NCBI RefSeq assembly: GCF_017571525.1 | Contig: NZ_JAGETY010000002.1 | Location: 186,001-250,000 of the forward strand | Reading direction: 5' to 3' | Length of the DNA: 64,000 bases | Source of the DNA: Hymenobacter sp. BT559 | GTDB taxonomy: Bacteria; Bacteroidota; Bacteroidia; Cytophagales; Hymenobacteraceae | Position numbers and translations under genes: made by a program | Notes under the pieces: generated by a model | The model's input: the letters and a program-made list of their open reading frames with translations, nothing else | Told to the model about the DNA's origin: nothing | Database searches by the model: none | Shown: positions 53,401 to 61,577 of the stretch, piece after piece | Layout of the letters: each line of letters opens with the position of its first letter | Position numbering within the stretch: position 1 is the first letter of the stretch

Positions 53401-55701
53401 GCGGCCCGCCGGCAGCGCGTAGGAAAAGGCACCCTGCTCGTTGACGTCCCAGGTACGGAAGCCGGCGGCGCCCAGGGCCGAGTCTTGCCGGGCCACATAC
53501 CAGCGCTGACACGATGAGTCAAATATTACTTGCGCGCCGGTGCCAAAGTGCGCAGCCAGGGCATCGGGGTAGAGGTAGGCATTGCGGCGCAACACGATAA
53601 TGTCGGCTTTGAAGGCCGGCACGGGGCTAGCCAGCCGGCGCAGGCTGCCACTCACAAAAGCCACCCGCAGGCCGCGCCACTGCGCCAGCACCAGCGGGGC
53701 GGGTGGGTAGCGGAAGGTTCGTTCGAGGCTGTCGGGCGGGGCCACCTGGCAGGCGGGCACACTGGCCCCGCACCAGCCCACACAGTAGCGCGGCTGGCGC
53801 ACGCGGCGCAGTATCAGGCTGGGCTTGAGGCGATAGGTGCGCTCGGTTTCGGAGAGCGGCAGCGAGTCGGCCGTAACGAACTCGGGCGCGGTGCCCTGCC
53901 AGAAACCCACCACCGAGCGGCGCGGAATACTGTAGACCACAAACTCGCGCAGCGGCGCCACGGCCCGCGCTTCGGCCACGCGGCTGCCTGCGTAGAGGAC
54001 TAGCAGCACCACGCACCAGCCCGCCCAGGCCAGCCGCCGCGACGCTAGAAACACGCAAACGGCTCCGATAAGCAGGTATACCAGCAGCGTTTGGGACTGG
54101 CTCAGGTGAATATTACCGATAACGGCGCCCGGCAGCAGCCGGCCAACGAGGAAAATGTATTCGTTGAAAAGCCAGATTAAGCCCTGGAACAACCAGCCGA
54201 CCGCTTTCGGCAGATAGTCGAGCACAGCATTGGCGGCGGCCGGCAGGGCTAGACCGATAAAAGCCACTAGGCCTTTCGTCAGGAGCAAGACCACGCCCAC
54301 GTACACGGCCACGCTCGAAATGGGCACCGCTATAAGATTGGACAGTAAAAAGCTGAACGGAAACTGATGGAAGTAATACAGCCCGAGCGGAAACGTGGCC
54401 ACCTGCGCGGCCAGCGACAACGCCGTGAGCTGCCAGGTAGCGTCGGCGAGCCAGGCCAGGGCGCGCCACGCTTTTTGCGCGGCCGGGGCGTGCCAACTGC
54501 GCTGGCGGTCGAGCACCGCGTTGCGCACGTCGAGCCAGCGCACAATGCGCGGCTGCAGATACACAATGCTGAGCACAGCCAGAAAGGACAGCTGAAACCC
54601 CACGTCGCAGAGTAGATACGGGTTCCACAGCAGCAGGCAGAACGCCGCCGCGCTCAGCGTGTTAAATAAGCTACTCTGCCGCTCCCAGGCCTGCCCAATG
54701 ATGACGAGCGTAAACATGACCGTAGCCCGCAGCACCGACGCCGAGAGGCCCGTGAGCAGCGCGTAGCTCCAGATGAGGGCTAGCCCGAGCCCGGCCGTGA
54801 GCAGCCGGCGCCGCAGCACCGAGCCCCCTAGCGGCACCCGCGCCAACAGCCACTGCAAGGCCGCAAACAGCAGCCCCACCTGCAAGCCGCTCACGGCCAT
54901 GATGTGCGTGGTGCCGGTGTCGGCGTAGGCCTGCCGGGTATCGTGGTCGATGTCGTCTTTGAAGCCCAGCACCAGGGCCGTGCCCAGCGCGTACTCGCGC
55001 CGGCTGCGCACGTAGCGGCGCAACACCCCATCGAGCACGGCGGCCGTGCGCTGGCTAATGGCCACCGGCCAGCTCAAGGGCGCGTAGCCCAGCACCTTAT
55101 ACTGGCCCTGGTGCACAAACTGCGAATGGTAGACCTGGTGCGTTTCGAGGTAGCGGCGGTAGTCAAACTCGCCCAGGTTGGCAGGGCCCTTGCTCAACTC
55201 AGGCCGGCCCTGCACCAGCCACACCTCGCCGTAGCGCGGGGCCGGCACCGAGTCGGCGGTTTCGTGGCGCGGCAGGCTAATGCGAATGCCGCCGCTAGCC
55301 TGCTGCCAGCGCCCAGCCACCCGCACGGCCTGCACCCGCACCGTGGTGGCGAAGGTATTGGCCCGCACCACAGGCGATTCATCTACCGTGGCACGGTAAA
55401 ACTCAATGCGCGGGGCCAGCGGGCCGATATGGTCGGGCCAGCGGCTTTCCGTCACGGCCTGGCTGCGGGCAAAGCCCAGCGCCGCCACGGCCAGCAGCCC
55501 CACCAGGCCCACGGCGTCGGTGGCAGCGGGGCTGGCCTGCCGCCGGCTCCACAGCCACCCTAGCAGGTAGGCCAGCACCAGCCCGGCCGCCCAGGGCGCG
55601 GCGCTGCCGGCCCACGCCTGTCCCAGATATAAGTAGCCCGCAATGCCCCCGATAAACGCCAGCGCCACGCGCAGAAAGGGAACCAACGACCATTGTAGCA
55701 T
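53398..55701 (-). CDS. comEC: ComEC/Rec2-type DNA uptake channel
   Basis: A 767-residue polytopic protein. An N-terminal DUF4131-like part with an OB-like region (residues ~30-200) precedes the competence domain, marked by LGTALVLGFKDDIDHDTRQA, YADTGTTHIMAVSGLQVGLL and LLTGLSASVLRATVMF. After the membrane domain the C-terminal ~200 residues resemble a remnant beta-lactamase-like domain but show no HxHxDH metal motif. It is expected to carry single-stranded DNA across the inner membrane. Confidence 0.93.
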   Translation of the reverse strand: MLQWSLVPFLRVALAFIGGIAGYLYLGQAWAGSAAPWAAGLVLAYLLGWLWSRRQASPAATDAVGLVGLLAVAALGFARSQAVTESRWPDHIGPLAPRIEFYRATVDESPVVRANTFATTVRVQAVRVAGRWQQASGGIRISLPRHETADSVPAPRYGEVWLVQGRPELSKGPANLGEFDYRRYLETHQVYHSQFVHQGQYKVLGYAPLSWPVAISQRTAAVLDGVLRRYVRSRREYALGTALVLGFKDDIDHDTRQAYADTGTTHIMAVSGLQVGLLFAALQWLLARVPLGGSVLRRRLLTAGLGLALIWSYALLTGLSASVLRATVMFTLVIIGQAWERQSSLFNTLSAAAFCLLLWNPYLLCDVGFQLSFLAVLSIVYLQPRIVRWLDVRNAVLDRQRSWHAPAAQKAWRALAWLADATWQLTALSLAAQVATFPLGLYYFHQFPFSFLLSNLIAVPISSVAVYVGVVLLLTKGLVAFIGLALPAAANAVLDYLPKAVGWLFQGLIWLFNEYIFLVGRLLPGAVIGNIHLSQSQTLLVYLLIGAVCVFLASRRLAWAGWCVVLLVLYAGSRVAEARAVAPLREFVVYSIPRRSVVGFWQGTAPEFVTADSLPLSETERTYRLKPSLILRRVRQPRYCVGWCGASVPACQVAPPDSLERTFRYPPAPLVLAQWRGLRVAFVSGSLRRLASPVPAFKADIIVLRRNAYLYPDALAAHFGTGAQVIFDSSCQRWYVARQDSALGAAGFRTWDVNEQGAFSYALPAGR

Positions 55702-55775
55702 ACAGCAAAGATGACAGCAGAACAGTTATAGAATTCTACAATACTTAGTAGCTTATCTAAATATTTCCTGTGCAC

Positions 55776-55815
55776 AAAAAAGCCCGTAGCGGAATGAGCT
55801 GCGGGCTTCTTCTTT
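55776..55815. terminator. terminator between comEC promoter region and GNAT gene
   Basis: AAGCCCGTAGC (55780-55790) pairs with GCTGCGGGCTT (55798-55808) with one mismatch-like G-T pair, flanked by an A run upstream, so it terminates the minus-strand GNAT transcript. Confidence 0.75.
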
Positions 55816-55836
55816 CACTAACTCGTGGCCTATATT

Positions 55837-56271
55837 CTAACCTAGTACCATTTTGTAGTGCTGAATATCGCACTCCTCAAACATGTCGCCTTCCTTGCGG
55901 AAGCCGGTGCGCTCGTAGAGCGGAATGGCCCGCAGCTGCGCGTGCAGATACACCTGGGCCGCATCGGGGGCCTCGGCGCGCACGTCGGCCAGCACGCGGT
56001 GCACAAGGGCCCCGCCCACGCCGTGGTTGCGAAACTCGGGCAACACGGCAAAGCGCTCCAGCTTGACGCCGTTTTCGGTGGGGCGCCAGCGGGCGGCGCC
56101 GGCGGGCTGGCCATCTACGCGGGCCAGGTAGTGGCGGGTGGTGCGGGCGCGGTCGTGGGCGTCGTACTCGGCATCGGCGGGCACGTTCTGCTCGCCCACA
56201 AATACTTTTTCGCGGATGGTGAAGGCGGCGTCGAGGTCGCGCAGGTCGGTTACTTTTTCAACGGTGGTCAT
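55837..56271 (-). CDS. GNAT family N-acetyltransferase
   Basis: A 144-residue single-domain acetyltransferase. The acetyl-CoA loop is RFAVLPEFRNHGVGGALVHR (Q/RxxGxG/A type), preceded by a beta strand pair with GAARWRPTENGVKLE, and the C-terminal PLYERTGFRKEGD is typical. The start IREKVFVGEQNVP resembles ElaA/YjcF-like members. The substrate is unknown. Confidence 0.88.
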   Translation of the reverse strand: MTTVEKVTDLRDLDAAFTIREKVFVGEQNVPADAEYDAHDRARTTRHYLARVDGQPAGAARWRPTENGVKLERFAVLPEFRNHGVGGALVHRVLADVRAEAPDAAQVYLHAQLRAIPLYERTGFRKEGDMFEECDIQHYKMVLG

Positions 56272-56322
56272 GGTTTTGGGCAGTCGGTAGCAATTCCTTA
56301 CTTAGTCTATTCACAAAGAAAA

Positions 56323-56412
56323 GAACGTCCTGCTACGCTTGTCGAAGCATCTCTCCCGAACGACACCCTAGCGGCGTGGCAGAGACGCTTCGACAAGCGC
56401 AGCAGGACGTTC
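56323..56412. repeat. palindrome, CTTGTCGAAGCATCTCT type
   Basis: 32-bp arms (56323-56354 and 56381-56412), near-perfect, opening with GAACGTCCTGCTACGCTTGT. It is a sequence variant of the 33281 element: the core AAGCATCTCT and outer GAACGTC are shared, the middle of the stem has changed together on both arms. Compensatory change argues that pairing matters. Confidence 0.8.
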
Positions 56413-56438
56413 AATTTGAAACCTTTACGGCCTAAAGG

Positions 56439-57512
56439 CTATAGCGCCTGCTCGTGATTCACAGGCAGCTCGGCACTATCCGTTTCGGGGGCACGGTGGC
56501 CGTTGTGGCGCTCGTTGCCCTCGCGGCGCCGCTGCTTAAACTCGGCCTCGCGGCGCTGCTCAGCCACGTCAAACTTGTCGTAGGCCTGCACGATTTCTTT
56601 CACCAGGCGGTGGCGCACTACGTCGTCGGCGGTCATCTCGACAAAGCCGATGCCCTGCACATCGCGCAGAATATCAAGCGCCTGCATAAGGCCCGATTTC
56701 TGGCGGGTGGGCAAGTCAATCTGGCTGCGGTCGCCGTTCACCATCACCTTTGCGCTCGGGCCCATGCGGGTCAAGAACATCTTGATTTGCGAGGGCGTAG
56801 TGTTTTGGGCTTCGTCGAGCAGCACGAAGGCGTTGTTCAGTGTCCGGCCGCGCATGTAGGCGAGTGGGGCAATTTCGATAATCTTGTTTTCCTGGTAGAA
56901 TTTCAGCTTTTCGGCCGGAATCATGTCTTCCAGGGCGTCGTAAATCGGGCGCAGGTAGGGGTCTACCTTCTCCTTCATATCGCCGGGCAGGAAGCCGAGG
57001 CTTTCGCCGGCCTCCACCACGGGGCGAGAGATGATGATTTTCTTAACTTCCTTATTCTTAAGGGCACGCACGGCCAGTGCTACCGAAATGTAGGTTTTGC
57101 CGGTGCCGGCAGGGCCTAGCGTAAACGTGAGGTCGTGCTTCATCACGGCGTCTACCAGCTTCTGCTGGTTGGGCGTTTTGGCCTTGATAACGCCGCCCTT
57201 GGCCCCGAATAGAATAACGTCGGGCGAGGCGGCCAGCACCCGGCCTTCGGCCTCTTCGGAAGTAGCTGACAGGTATTGATTTACATCACGGTCGGTGATG
57301 GCGCCATACTGGTGATAGTGCTCGATGAGCGAGCTCAGGATATCATTGACCCGCGAGATGACTTCACTAGGGCCTTGTACTTTGATTTCGTTGCCCCGGG
57401 ACACGATTTTACTGCCCGGAAAAGCAGCCGCAATACGACGGATATTCTGGTTATCGGCCCCCAGGAAGTCTACCAGGGACACATTTTCGAGGGTGATGAC
57501 TTTTTCGACCAA
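56439..57512 (-). CDS. PhoH family ATPase (YbeZ/PhoL-like)
   Basis: A 357-residue protein: an N-terminal KH-like region (about 10-65), then a P-loop ATPase of the PhoH type with Walker A GPAGTGKT (133-140), IISRPVVEAGESLGFLPGDM and Walker B AFVLLDEAQNTT. The C-terminal tail is Arg/Gln-rich and charged. YbeZ-type proteins act in rRNA processing with YbeY. No ybeY is adjacent here. Confidence 0.94.
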   Translation of the reverse strand: MVEKVITLENVSLVDFLGADNQNIRRIAAAFPGSKIVSRGNEIKVQGPSEVISRVNDILSSLIEHYHQYGAITDRDVNQYLSATSEEAEGRVLAASPDVILFGAKGGVIKAKTPNQQKLVDAVMKHDLTFTLGPAGTGKTYISVALAVRALKNKEVKKIIISRPVVEAGESLGFLPGDMKEKVDPYLRPIYDALEDMIPAEKLKFYQENKIIEIAPLAYMRGRTLNNAFVLLDEAQNTTPSQIKMFLTRMGPSAKVMVNGDRSQIDLPTRQKSGLMQALDILRDVQGIGFVEMTADDVVRHRLVKEIVQAYDKFDVAEQRREAEFKQRRREGNERHNGHRAPETDSAELPVNHEQAL

Positions 57513-57720
57513 GCTAGGTGGGCAGTGGGAAAAGAAGAAAAAAGAAACGAATACGTACTGGCCTGCCCAAGTGGGCAGGCGGCTGGCATCATTTTTAGGA
57601 ACATACCAGCCAGCTAAAAGCTCCCGGCCGACTACCGGGAAATCAGGCTACTTTTGCAGCCGCGCGGGCTAGCTAGCCCGCCAACTAAACAATACTACGA
57701 AGAACCTGGCAACTGCGGGC

Positions 57721-58557
57721 ATGGGGGTACTGACACTGCTTACGGATTTTGGTTACCGCGACCACTATGTGGCCGCGCTCAAGGCCCGTTTGCTGCACCT
57801 GGCCCCCACGCTGCCGGTGATGGACCTCACCCACGGCGTTGAACCCTACAACATCGCGCACGCCGTGCACGTTCTCCGGGCCGTATTTCGTGACTTCCCA
57901 GCGGGCACTACGCACCTCATTACGGTGAGCGACTACGGCGCCAGCGCGGCCGGCGCCGTGGCCACGCCCGCCTGGCACGCTGCCGAGCACGAGGGCCACT
58001 ACTTCGTGGCCGCCGACAATGGCCTGCTGCCGCTGCTCTGCGATGGCGTGCCGGCCCAGCTGGTGCGCCTCGAACCGCCGGCCGTGGCAGCCGGGCCGGC
58101 TAGCCCAGTCTTGGCCGCCGGCAACCTCCAGCCCGTGTCCCTGAACCCTACGCGCAACATTCTGGCGCCGGCCGCCGTGCGCCTGGCGCTGGGGCAGCCG
58201 CTGAGTAGCCTGGGCCAGCCCGTGAACGACTTGTACCTGCTCACTAACCGGCAAGTGCGCCTGCAGGACAACCGCATTACCGGCCACGTGGTGCACGTAG
58301 ACCACTACGGCAACCTGATTACCAACATCTCGCGCGAGGCGGTGGAGGTGGTGGGCCGGGGCCGCGCGGCCACCGTGCACTTTGGCCGCGAAGTGGTTCG
58401 CGAGCTGCGCCCGCACTTTGCGGCGGCCCCGCCCGGCGAAATCGTGTGCACCTTCAACCCCCAGGGCTGCCTGTCGGTAGCCATCAACCAGGGGCACGCC
58501 AGCGAGCTGCTAGGCCTGTATTTCGACTCGCAGGTCGATGTACGCTTCGCAGAATGA
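57721..58557 (+). CDS. SAM hydroxide adenosyltransferase (DUF62 family)
   Basis: A 278-residue protein of the chlorinase/fluorinase/SAM-hydrolase family. It shows TLLTDFGYRDHYVAALK with the catalytic Asp, MDLTHGVEPYNIAHA, FVAADNGLL and HVDHYGNLITNIS. Bacteroidota members lack the halogenase loop and hydrolyse SAM to adenosine and methionine. A TACTTTTG -7 box lies at 57649-57656. Confidence 0.92.
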   Translation: MGVLTLLTDFGYRDHYVAALKARLLHLAPTLPVMDLTHGVEPYNIAHAVHVLRAVFRDFPAGTTHLITVSDYGASAAGAVATPAWHAAEHEGHYFVAADNGLLPLLCDGVPAQLVRLEPPAVAAGPASPVLAAGNLQPVSLNPTRNILAPAAVRLALGQPLSSLGQPVNDLYLLTNRQVRLQDNRITGHVVHVDHYGNLITNISREAVEVVGRGRAATVHFGREVVRELRPHFAAAPPGEIVCTFNPQGCLSVAINQGHASELLGLYFDSQVDVRFAE

Positions 58558-58598
58558 GCTAAAGTGCGGCGCGGCCCGCTTTCTAATAGCCTCTACAT

Positions 58599-58635
58599 AA
58601 AAAAGCCCGGCTGCAACGCTGCAACCGGGCTTTTT
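58599..58635. terminator. bidirectional terminator
   Basis: AAAAAAGCCCGG (58599-58610) pairs with CCGGGCTTTTT (58625-58635) between the convergent SAM hydrolase and small lipoprotein genes. Confidence 0.88.
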
Positions 58636-58653
58636 AAGTAACTAGGGCCTAGC

Positions 58654-58848
58654 TTACTGCTTGGGAGCAGCTGTCGAATCGGCCTTTACAGTAGCCGAGC
58701 TGTCGGCGGCCGAATTGGCTTCGCTGGGCACTACTACGGCAGTGTTTTCGGTAGTGGTTTCTTTGGGCTTGTCGCTGCAAGAAGCCAGGAAAGACAGGGC
58801 CGCTAGGGCCGGGGCGGCCAGCCAAAGGGCACGTGGAGCGTAACGCAT
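58654..58848 (-). CDS. small lipoprotein, unknown function
   Basis: A 64-residue protein starting at 58848 (MRYAPRALWLAAPALAALS). The lipobox SFLASC gives a 41-residue mature peptide that is Thr/Ser/Ala/Glu-rich (SDKPKETTTENTAVV) and probably disordered. A longer frame to 59115 is rejected because it would cover the divergent gene. Similar short lipid-anchored peptides are common in Hymenobacter-like genomes; function unknown. Confidence 0.7.
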   Translation of the reverse strand: MRYAPRALWLAAPALAALSFLASCSDKPKETTTENTAVVVPSEANSAADSSATVKADSTAAPKQ

Positions 58849-58969
58849 AAGGAATACGGTAAATGATGAGGTAGAAGTTTTGGTATACGGGCAGGAGGCT
58901 AGCGGGTTGACCTCGTGCTCGCCACGGCTGGCCGCCAGGACCGTTATTTTGTCGCAAAACTCCCGCATC

Positions 58970-59266
58970 GTGCTTATTCGTATTGTCCGCCTGACCTTAG
59001 ACCCCGCCCGCGTGGCCGATTTTCTGCACCTGTTCAGAGAGTCGGAAAACCGCATTCGGCAGCAGCCCGGCTGTCGCCACCTCGAGTTGTGGCAAGACGC
59101 CGACCAGCCCCACATTTACTGCACCTACAGCCACTGGGACGATGCCGCGGCCCTCGATGCCTACCGCCGCTCGGCGCTCTTTGGCGAGGTGTGGCCGGCC
59201 ACCAAGCGCCTGCTGGCTAGCCCCGCCCAGGCGTTTTCGGTGGTGCGCGCCGCCGAGGGCGCCTAG
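58970..59266 (+). CDS. antibiotic biosynthesis monooxygenase (ABM) domain protein
   Basis: The GTG at 58970 gives a 99-residue product of typical ABM length. Upstream starts would overlap the divergent lipoprotein. The ferredoxin-like fold is seen in IRIVRLTLDPARVADFLHLF, GCRHLELWQDADQPHIY and a SHWDDAAALDAYRRS helix. Members act as small quinone or heme oxygenases, or as stress proteins; a conserved His and Trp are present. The reaction is not predictable. Confidence 0.82.
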   Translation: MLIRIVRLTLDPARVADFLHLFRESENRIRQQPGCRHLELWQDADQPHIYCTYSHWDDAAALDAYRRSALFGEVWPATKRLLASPAQAFSVVRAAEGA

Positions 59267-59349
59267 TTTTTTACCGGCTTTTCTCAACCAATGGCCGGGG
59301 CCGCCTGTAGTGTCAGGTACCTACCCTAGCCCGCGTGCGGCCCTTTCTC

Positions 59350-59898
59350 ATGCCCGACTCTTCCAATTACTTCGCGTTTTACGGCTTGCCCGAGGCGTTT
59401 TTGCTCGACGAAGCCGCCCTTAAGGCCAAGTACTACCAGCTCAGCCGCGAGCTGCACCCCGATTTTCACGCCCAGGACACGCCCGCGGCCCAGGCCGAGG
59501 CCCTGCGCCTGAGCACCCTCAACACCGACGCCTACCGCACCCTCGCCGACCCCGACCGGCGCATGGCCTACCTGCTAGCCCAGCACGGCCTGCTGGAGGA
59601 AGGCAGCGCCCAAAACCAGCTGCCGCCCGACTTCCTGATGGAAGTGATGGAGCTGAACGAGCAGCTGATGGAGTTGGAGTTTGAGCCCGACCCGGCGGCC
59701 ACCGCCAAGCTGGCCGCCGAGGTAACGGCCCTGGCCGATACGCTCGATACTGGCATTCAACCCGTACTGGCTGGCTACGCGGGCCTGCCCGCCGACCACC
59801 GCCCGGCCGCGCTAGCCCAGGTAAAGACCTACTATTTAAAAAAGCGCTATCTGTTGCGGCTTCGGCAGCAGCTGGCTACCTTTGCGGCCCGCTCGTGA
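59350..59898 (+). CDS. hscB: Fe-S cluster co-chaperone HscB
   Basis: ATG at 59350 is preferred to GTG 59335. The 182-residue product has an N-terminal J domain with the HPD tripeptide at 36-38 (LSRELHPDFHAQDT) and DPDRRMAYLL, then the C-terminal three-helix bundle (LPPDFLMEVMELNEQLMELE) that binds IscU. It stimulates the HscA ATPase for cluster transfer. No isc partner genes are next to it. Confidence 0.93.
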   Translation: MPDSSNYFAFYGLPEAFLLDEAALKAKYYQLSRELHPDFHAQDTPAAQAEALRLSTLNTDAYRTLADPDRRMAYLLAQHGLLEEGSAQNQLPPDFLMEVMELNEQLMELEFEPDPAATAKLAAEVTALADTLDTGIQPVLAGYAGLPADHRPAALAQVKTYYLKKRYLLRLRQQLATFAARS

Positions 59899-59921
59899 GT
59901 TACCGGCCGAGCGGAGTAGTT

Positions 59922-60003
59922 GCCTGGATGGCGGAACCGGTAGACGCGATGGTCTCAAACACCATTACCGCAAGGTGTGCCGGTTCGACTCCGGCTCCAG
60001 GTA
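59922..60003 (+). tRNA. tRNA-Leu (anticodon CAA)
   Basis: An 82-nt cloverleaf. The acceptor GCCTGGA pairs with TCCAGGT, the anticodon stem ATGGT/ACCAT encloses CTCAAAC with anticodon CAA, there is a long variable arm, and the T-arm is CCGGTTCGACTCCGG. The discriminator is A and CCA is not encoded. The D-arm is GGCGGAACCGGTAGACGC. It decodes UUG. Confidence 0.95.
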
Positions 60004-60015
60004 CTAGGAAGTAGT

Positions 60016-60052
60016 AAAAAGGCCCTTTCTCCTGCGTGAGAAAGGGCCTTTT
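60016..60052 (+). terminator. terminator after tRNA-Leu
   Basis: AAAAGGCCCTTTCTC (60017-60031) pairs with GAGAAAGGGCCTTTT (60038-60052), a 15-bp stem starting 14 bp after the tRNA. Confidence 0.88.
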
Positions 60053-60116
60053 GGTTTTAGGCTGCCTCATTGCTGGCTAGATGAGGCCCGCCGCCTGAGT
60101 ATCTCCTAGCCTCCCC

Positions 60117-60168
60117 TACTGCATACAAAAAAGCCCGACCAACAGGCGGGGCTTTTTTGTGTGCAGTA
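60117..60168. terminator. strong hairpin terminator at the edge of the AT-rich island
   Basis: TACTGCATACAAAAAAGCCC pairs with the stretch ending GGGGCTTTTTTGTGTGCAGTA. The inner AAAAAAGCCC/GGGGCTTTTTT has the appearance of a bidirectional terminator. It sits just before base composition shifts to AT-rich at about 60170. Confidence 0.8.
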
Positions 60169-60250
60169 GCAACAGTATTTTCATCCTAGCCCAAGTATCA
60201 CTGGGCCGGTAGATATGCCACAGATTTGTGCTTGCACAGGTCCTTTAGGT

Positions 60251-60538
60251 CTATACAACCTCGGGATTTTGAGAAACTGGGTCTAAAACATCCTTCGTAT
60301 TAGAGTAAAATTTCTCTATTATCTTCTCAGCAATGCCATCTACTTCATTAACGTATTCATCGCCAGTATTGTATTTAGAAATCACTTCACGCCGAGCTAT
60401 ACTCGTCCGGTACGCAGGGTCATCTGATGCATAAACAGTCCATTGGTTTAATTGCATAGAAATTAAGTATTCAGCGTAATCCTGCTTTACTTTCCTGATG
60501 CCAAGAATTACGCGTTCTCTTGTCATCAATAAACTCAT
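60251..60538 (-). CDS. small soluble protein of unknown function in the AT-rich island
   Basis: Not recognised. The product is 95 residues (or 91 from Met5), with mixed charge and helix-rich segments (ERVILGIRKVKQDYAEYLIS, EVDGIAEKIIEKFYSN) around a Trp/Tyr-containing middle (NQWTVYASDDPAYRTS). No membrane or signal segment is seen. It starts 21 bp after the membrane-protein gene on the same strand, so the two probably work together. Codon use is AT-rich, unlike neighbours, and the GCTAGCC words of the rest of the window are absent, suggesting transfer. Confidence 0.7.
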   Translation of the reverse strand: MSLLMTRERVILGIRKVKQDYAEYLISMQLNQWTVYASDDPAYRTSIARREVISKYNTGDEYVNEVDGIAEKIIEKFYSNTKDVLDPVSQNPEVV

Positions 60539-60559
60539 TGGTAGTTACTTGCATCAACC

Positions 60560-61165
60560 CTAACGTGTGAGGTTTTTTATTATAAAGTAACTCACATTCT
60601 CAACTGCACGAACAAGCCTGGACCTGTTAAAATTTTCATAAATAATAATCGCGTAGATAATTGTCTTCAAAATATCGTTATCAACTTGACTATCTATAAT
60701 TTTTCCATATTTCGTTTTAAACAAAATATATTTTTTAAAAATATATCTAGACTTTCTTTTTTCAGCCCCTTTAACTGAGACATCTAAGTCATTAATGATT
60801 TTATAAACAAACAGTATTATTATAATCCACATTTCATTAGCAAGATTGGAAAAATCAGGCAATAGATTTTTCTTACTGCTTATAAATTTGTCGTAAAAAA
60901 AGTATGAAAGGAATATTATTGATAGAGAATAGATAATCTGCCTTCCCCAATTTAAAAGGCTCAATCTTCCCTCTACTGCGTTAATGATGTATCTAAAAAT
61001 TAGATAATAAATACTAACGAGATAAAACTTAAACACAAAAGAATCAAGTTTAAAATAGTATAATACTCTTGATATGATTATTAAATAAACAATTGGTGTA
61101 GCAACTCTCAGTGCAAAAGTGAATGCCAGTTTTGAATCATCTTTAGCAAGGAGGCTGATTGGCAC
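60560..61165 (-). CDS. AT-rich multi-spanning membrane protein, unknown function
   Basis: A 201-residue frame from GTG at 61165. Four membrane segments are visible at about residues 19-38, 43-62, 75-91 and 109-125, followed by a basic cytoplasmic tail with the striking IIYAIIIYENFNRSRLVRAV. Sequence similarity to a named family is not apparent to me. The true N-terminus probably lies upstream at 61283, with one more membrane helix, separated by a one-base shift in an A8 run. Base composition differs sharply from the surroundings, and the gene pairs with the small protein at 60251-60538. Confidence 0.7.
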   Translation of the reverse strand: MPISLLAKDDSKLAFTFALRVATPIVYLIIISRVLYYFKLDSFVFKFYLVSIYYLIFRYIINAVEGRLSLLNWGRQIIYSLSIIFLSYFFYDKFISSKKNLLPDFSNLANEMWIIIILFVYKIINDLDVSVKGAEKRKSRYIFKKYILFKTKYGKIIDSQVDNDILKTIIYAIIIYENFNRSRLVRAVENVSYFIIKNLTR

Positions 61166-61283
61166 ATAACCTATTGAATAGGTATTACTACCTATAAAGT
61201 TTATTATTAAAAAAAAGGCCTATTGCCAGAAGAAATTGCACTTCGCCCACACCGCTCTGCCATGATGCTATTATACTATTCAC
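61166..61283 (-). other. likely 5' part of the membrane gene, out of frame by one base
   Basis: From GTG at 61283 the frame reads MNSIIASWQSGVGEVQFLLA, then IGLF, and runs into a tract of eight A on the plus strand (61209-61216). With seven A the frame continues as LIINFIGSNTYSIGYVP directly into residue 1 of the downstream frame. AAAGAG upstream could serve as a ribosome site. The added helix makes a plausible membrane protein of about 240 residues. A sequencing or assembly error, or slipped-strand phase variation, could explain the shift. Confidence 0.5.
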
Positions 61284-61299
61284 AATTTTGCAAATCTCT

Positions 61300-61443
61300 T
61301 TAGTGATATTTATGACGCGCCCGCTTCTCCGCCTCGGCCGTAGACATGCCCTTGAGTTGGTTAGGCAACACAGCTAGGAAAAGTACAGGTAACAGCGCTT
61401 TATACCCGCAAGTAAATGCCTCTTTCTCAGAAAGCCAGCAGCT
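61300..61443 (-). pseudogene. possible truncated coding remnant
   Basis: A 47-codon open stretch ending at TAA (61302-61300) and lacking a start at its 5' end. It contains a hydrophobic part (ALLPVLFLAVLPNQL) and a charged end (KGMSTAEAEKRARHKYH). This resembles the last helix and tail of a membrane protein whose body has been lost. Weak evidence; it may be noise. Confidence 0.25.
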
Positions 61444-61486
61444 TTATAAAAATCCCTTAGAGTTGATATAAAACCTTGCTGGCTTT
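61431..61486. repeat. inverted repeat before GH97
   Basis: AAAGCCAGCA (61431-61440) and TGCTGGCTTT (61477-61486) form a 10-bp stem with a 36-base AT-rich loop. GGCTTTACAAAAAGCC overlaps the right arm as an alternative hairpin. It may mark the outer edge of the AT-rich island or terminate transcription. Confidence 0.5.
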
Positions 61487-61577
61487 ACAAAAAGCCGCCC
61501 CCTACCCAATCCAGTAGCCCCAGCGCCAGCAGGCACCAGAAGGCCTAGCGGGCGCCCAGGGCCTTTCAGGTTATCCG

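Noticed and set aside
58654..59115. A 153-residue version of the small lipoprotein
   Set aside because: The first 89 residues are antisense to the ABM gene and intergenic DNA; the internal ATG at 58848 gives a proper lipoprotein signal.
59922..61577. Attachment site from a duplicated tRNA-Leu 3' end
   Set aside because: I looked for a second copy of the T-arm and acceptor sequence across the AT-rich region and saw none, so integrase-type insertion is not shown and no integrase is present.
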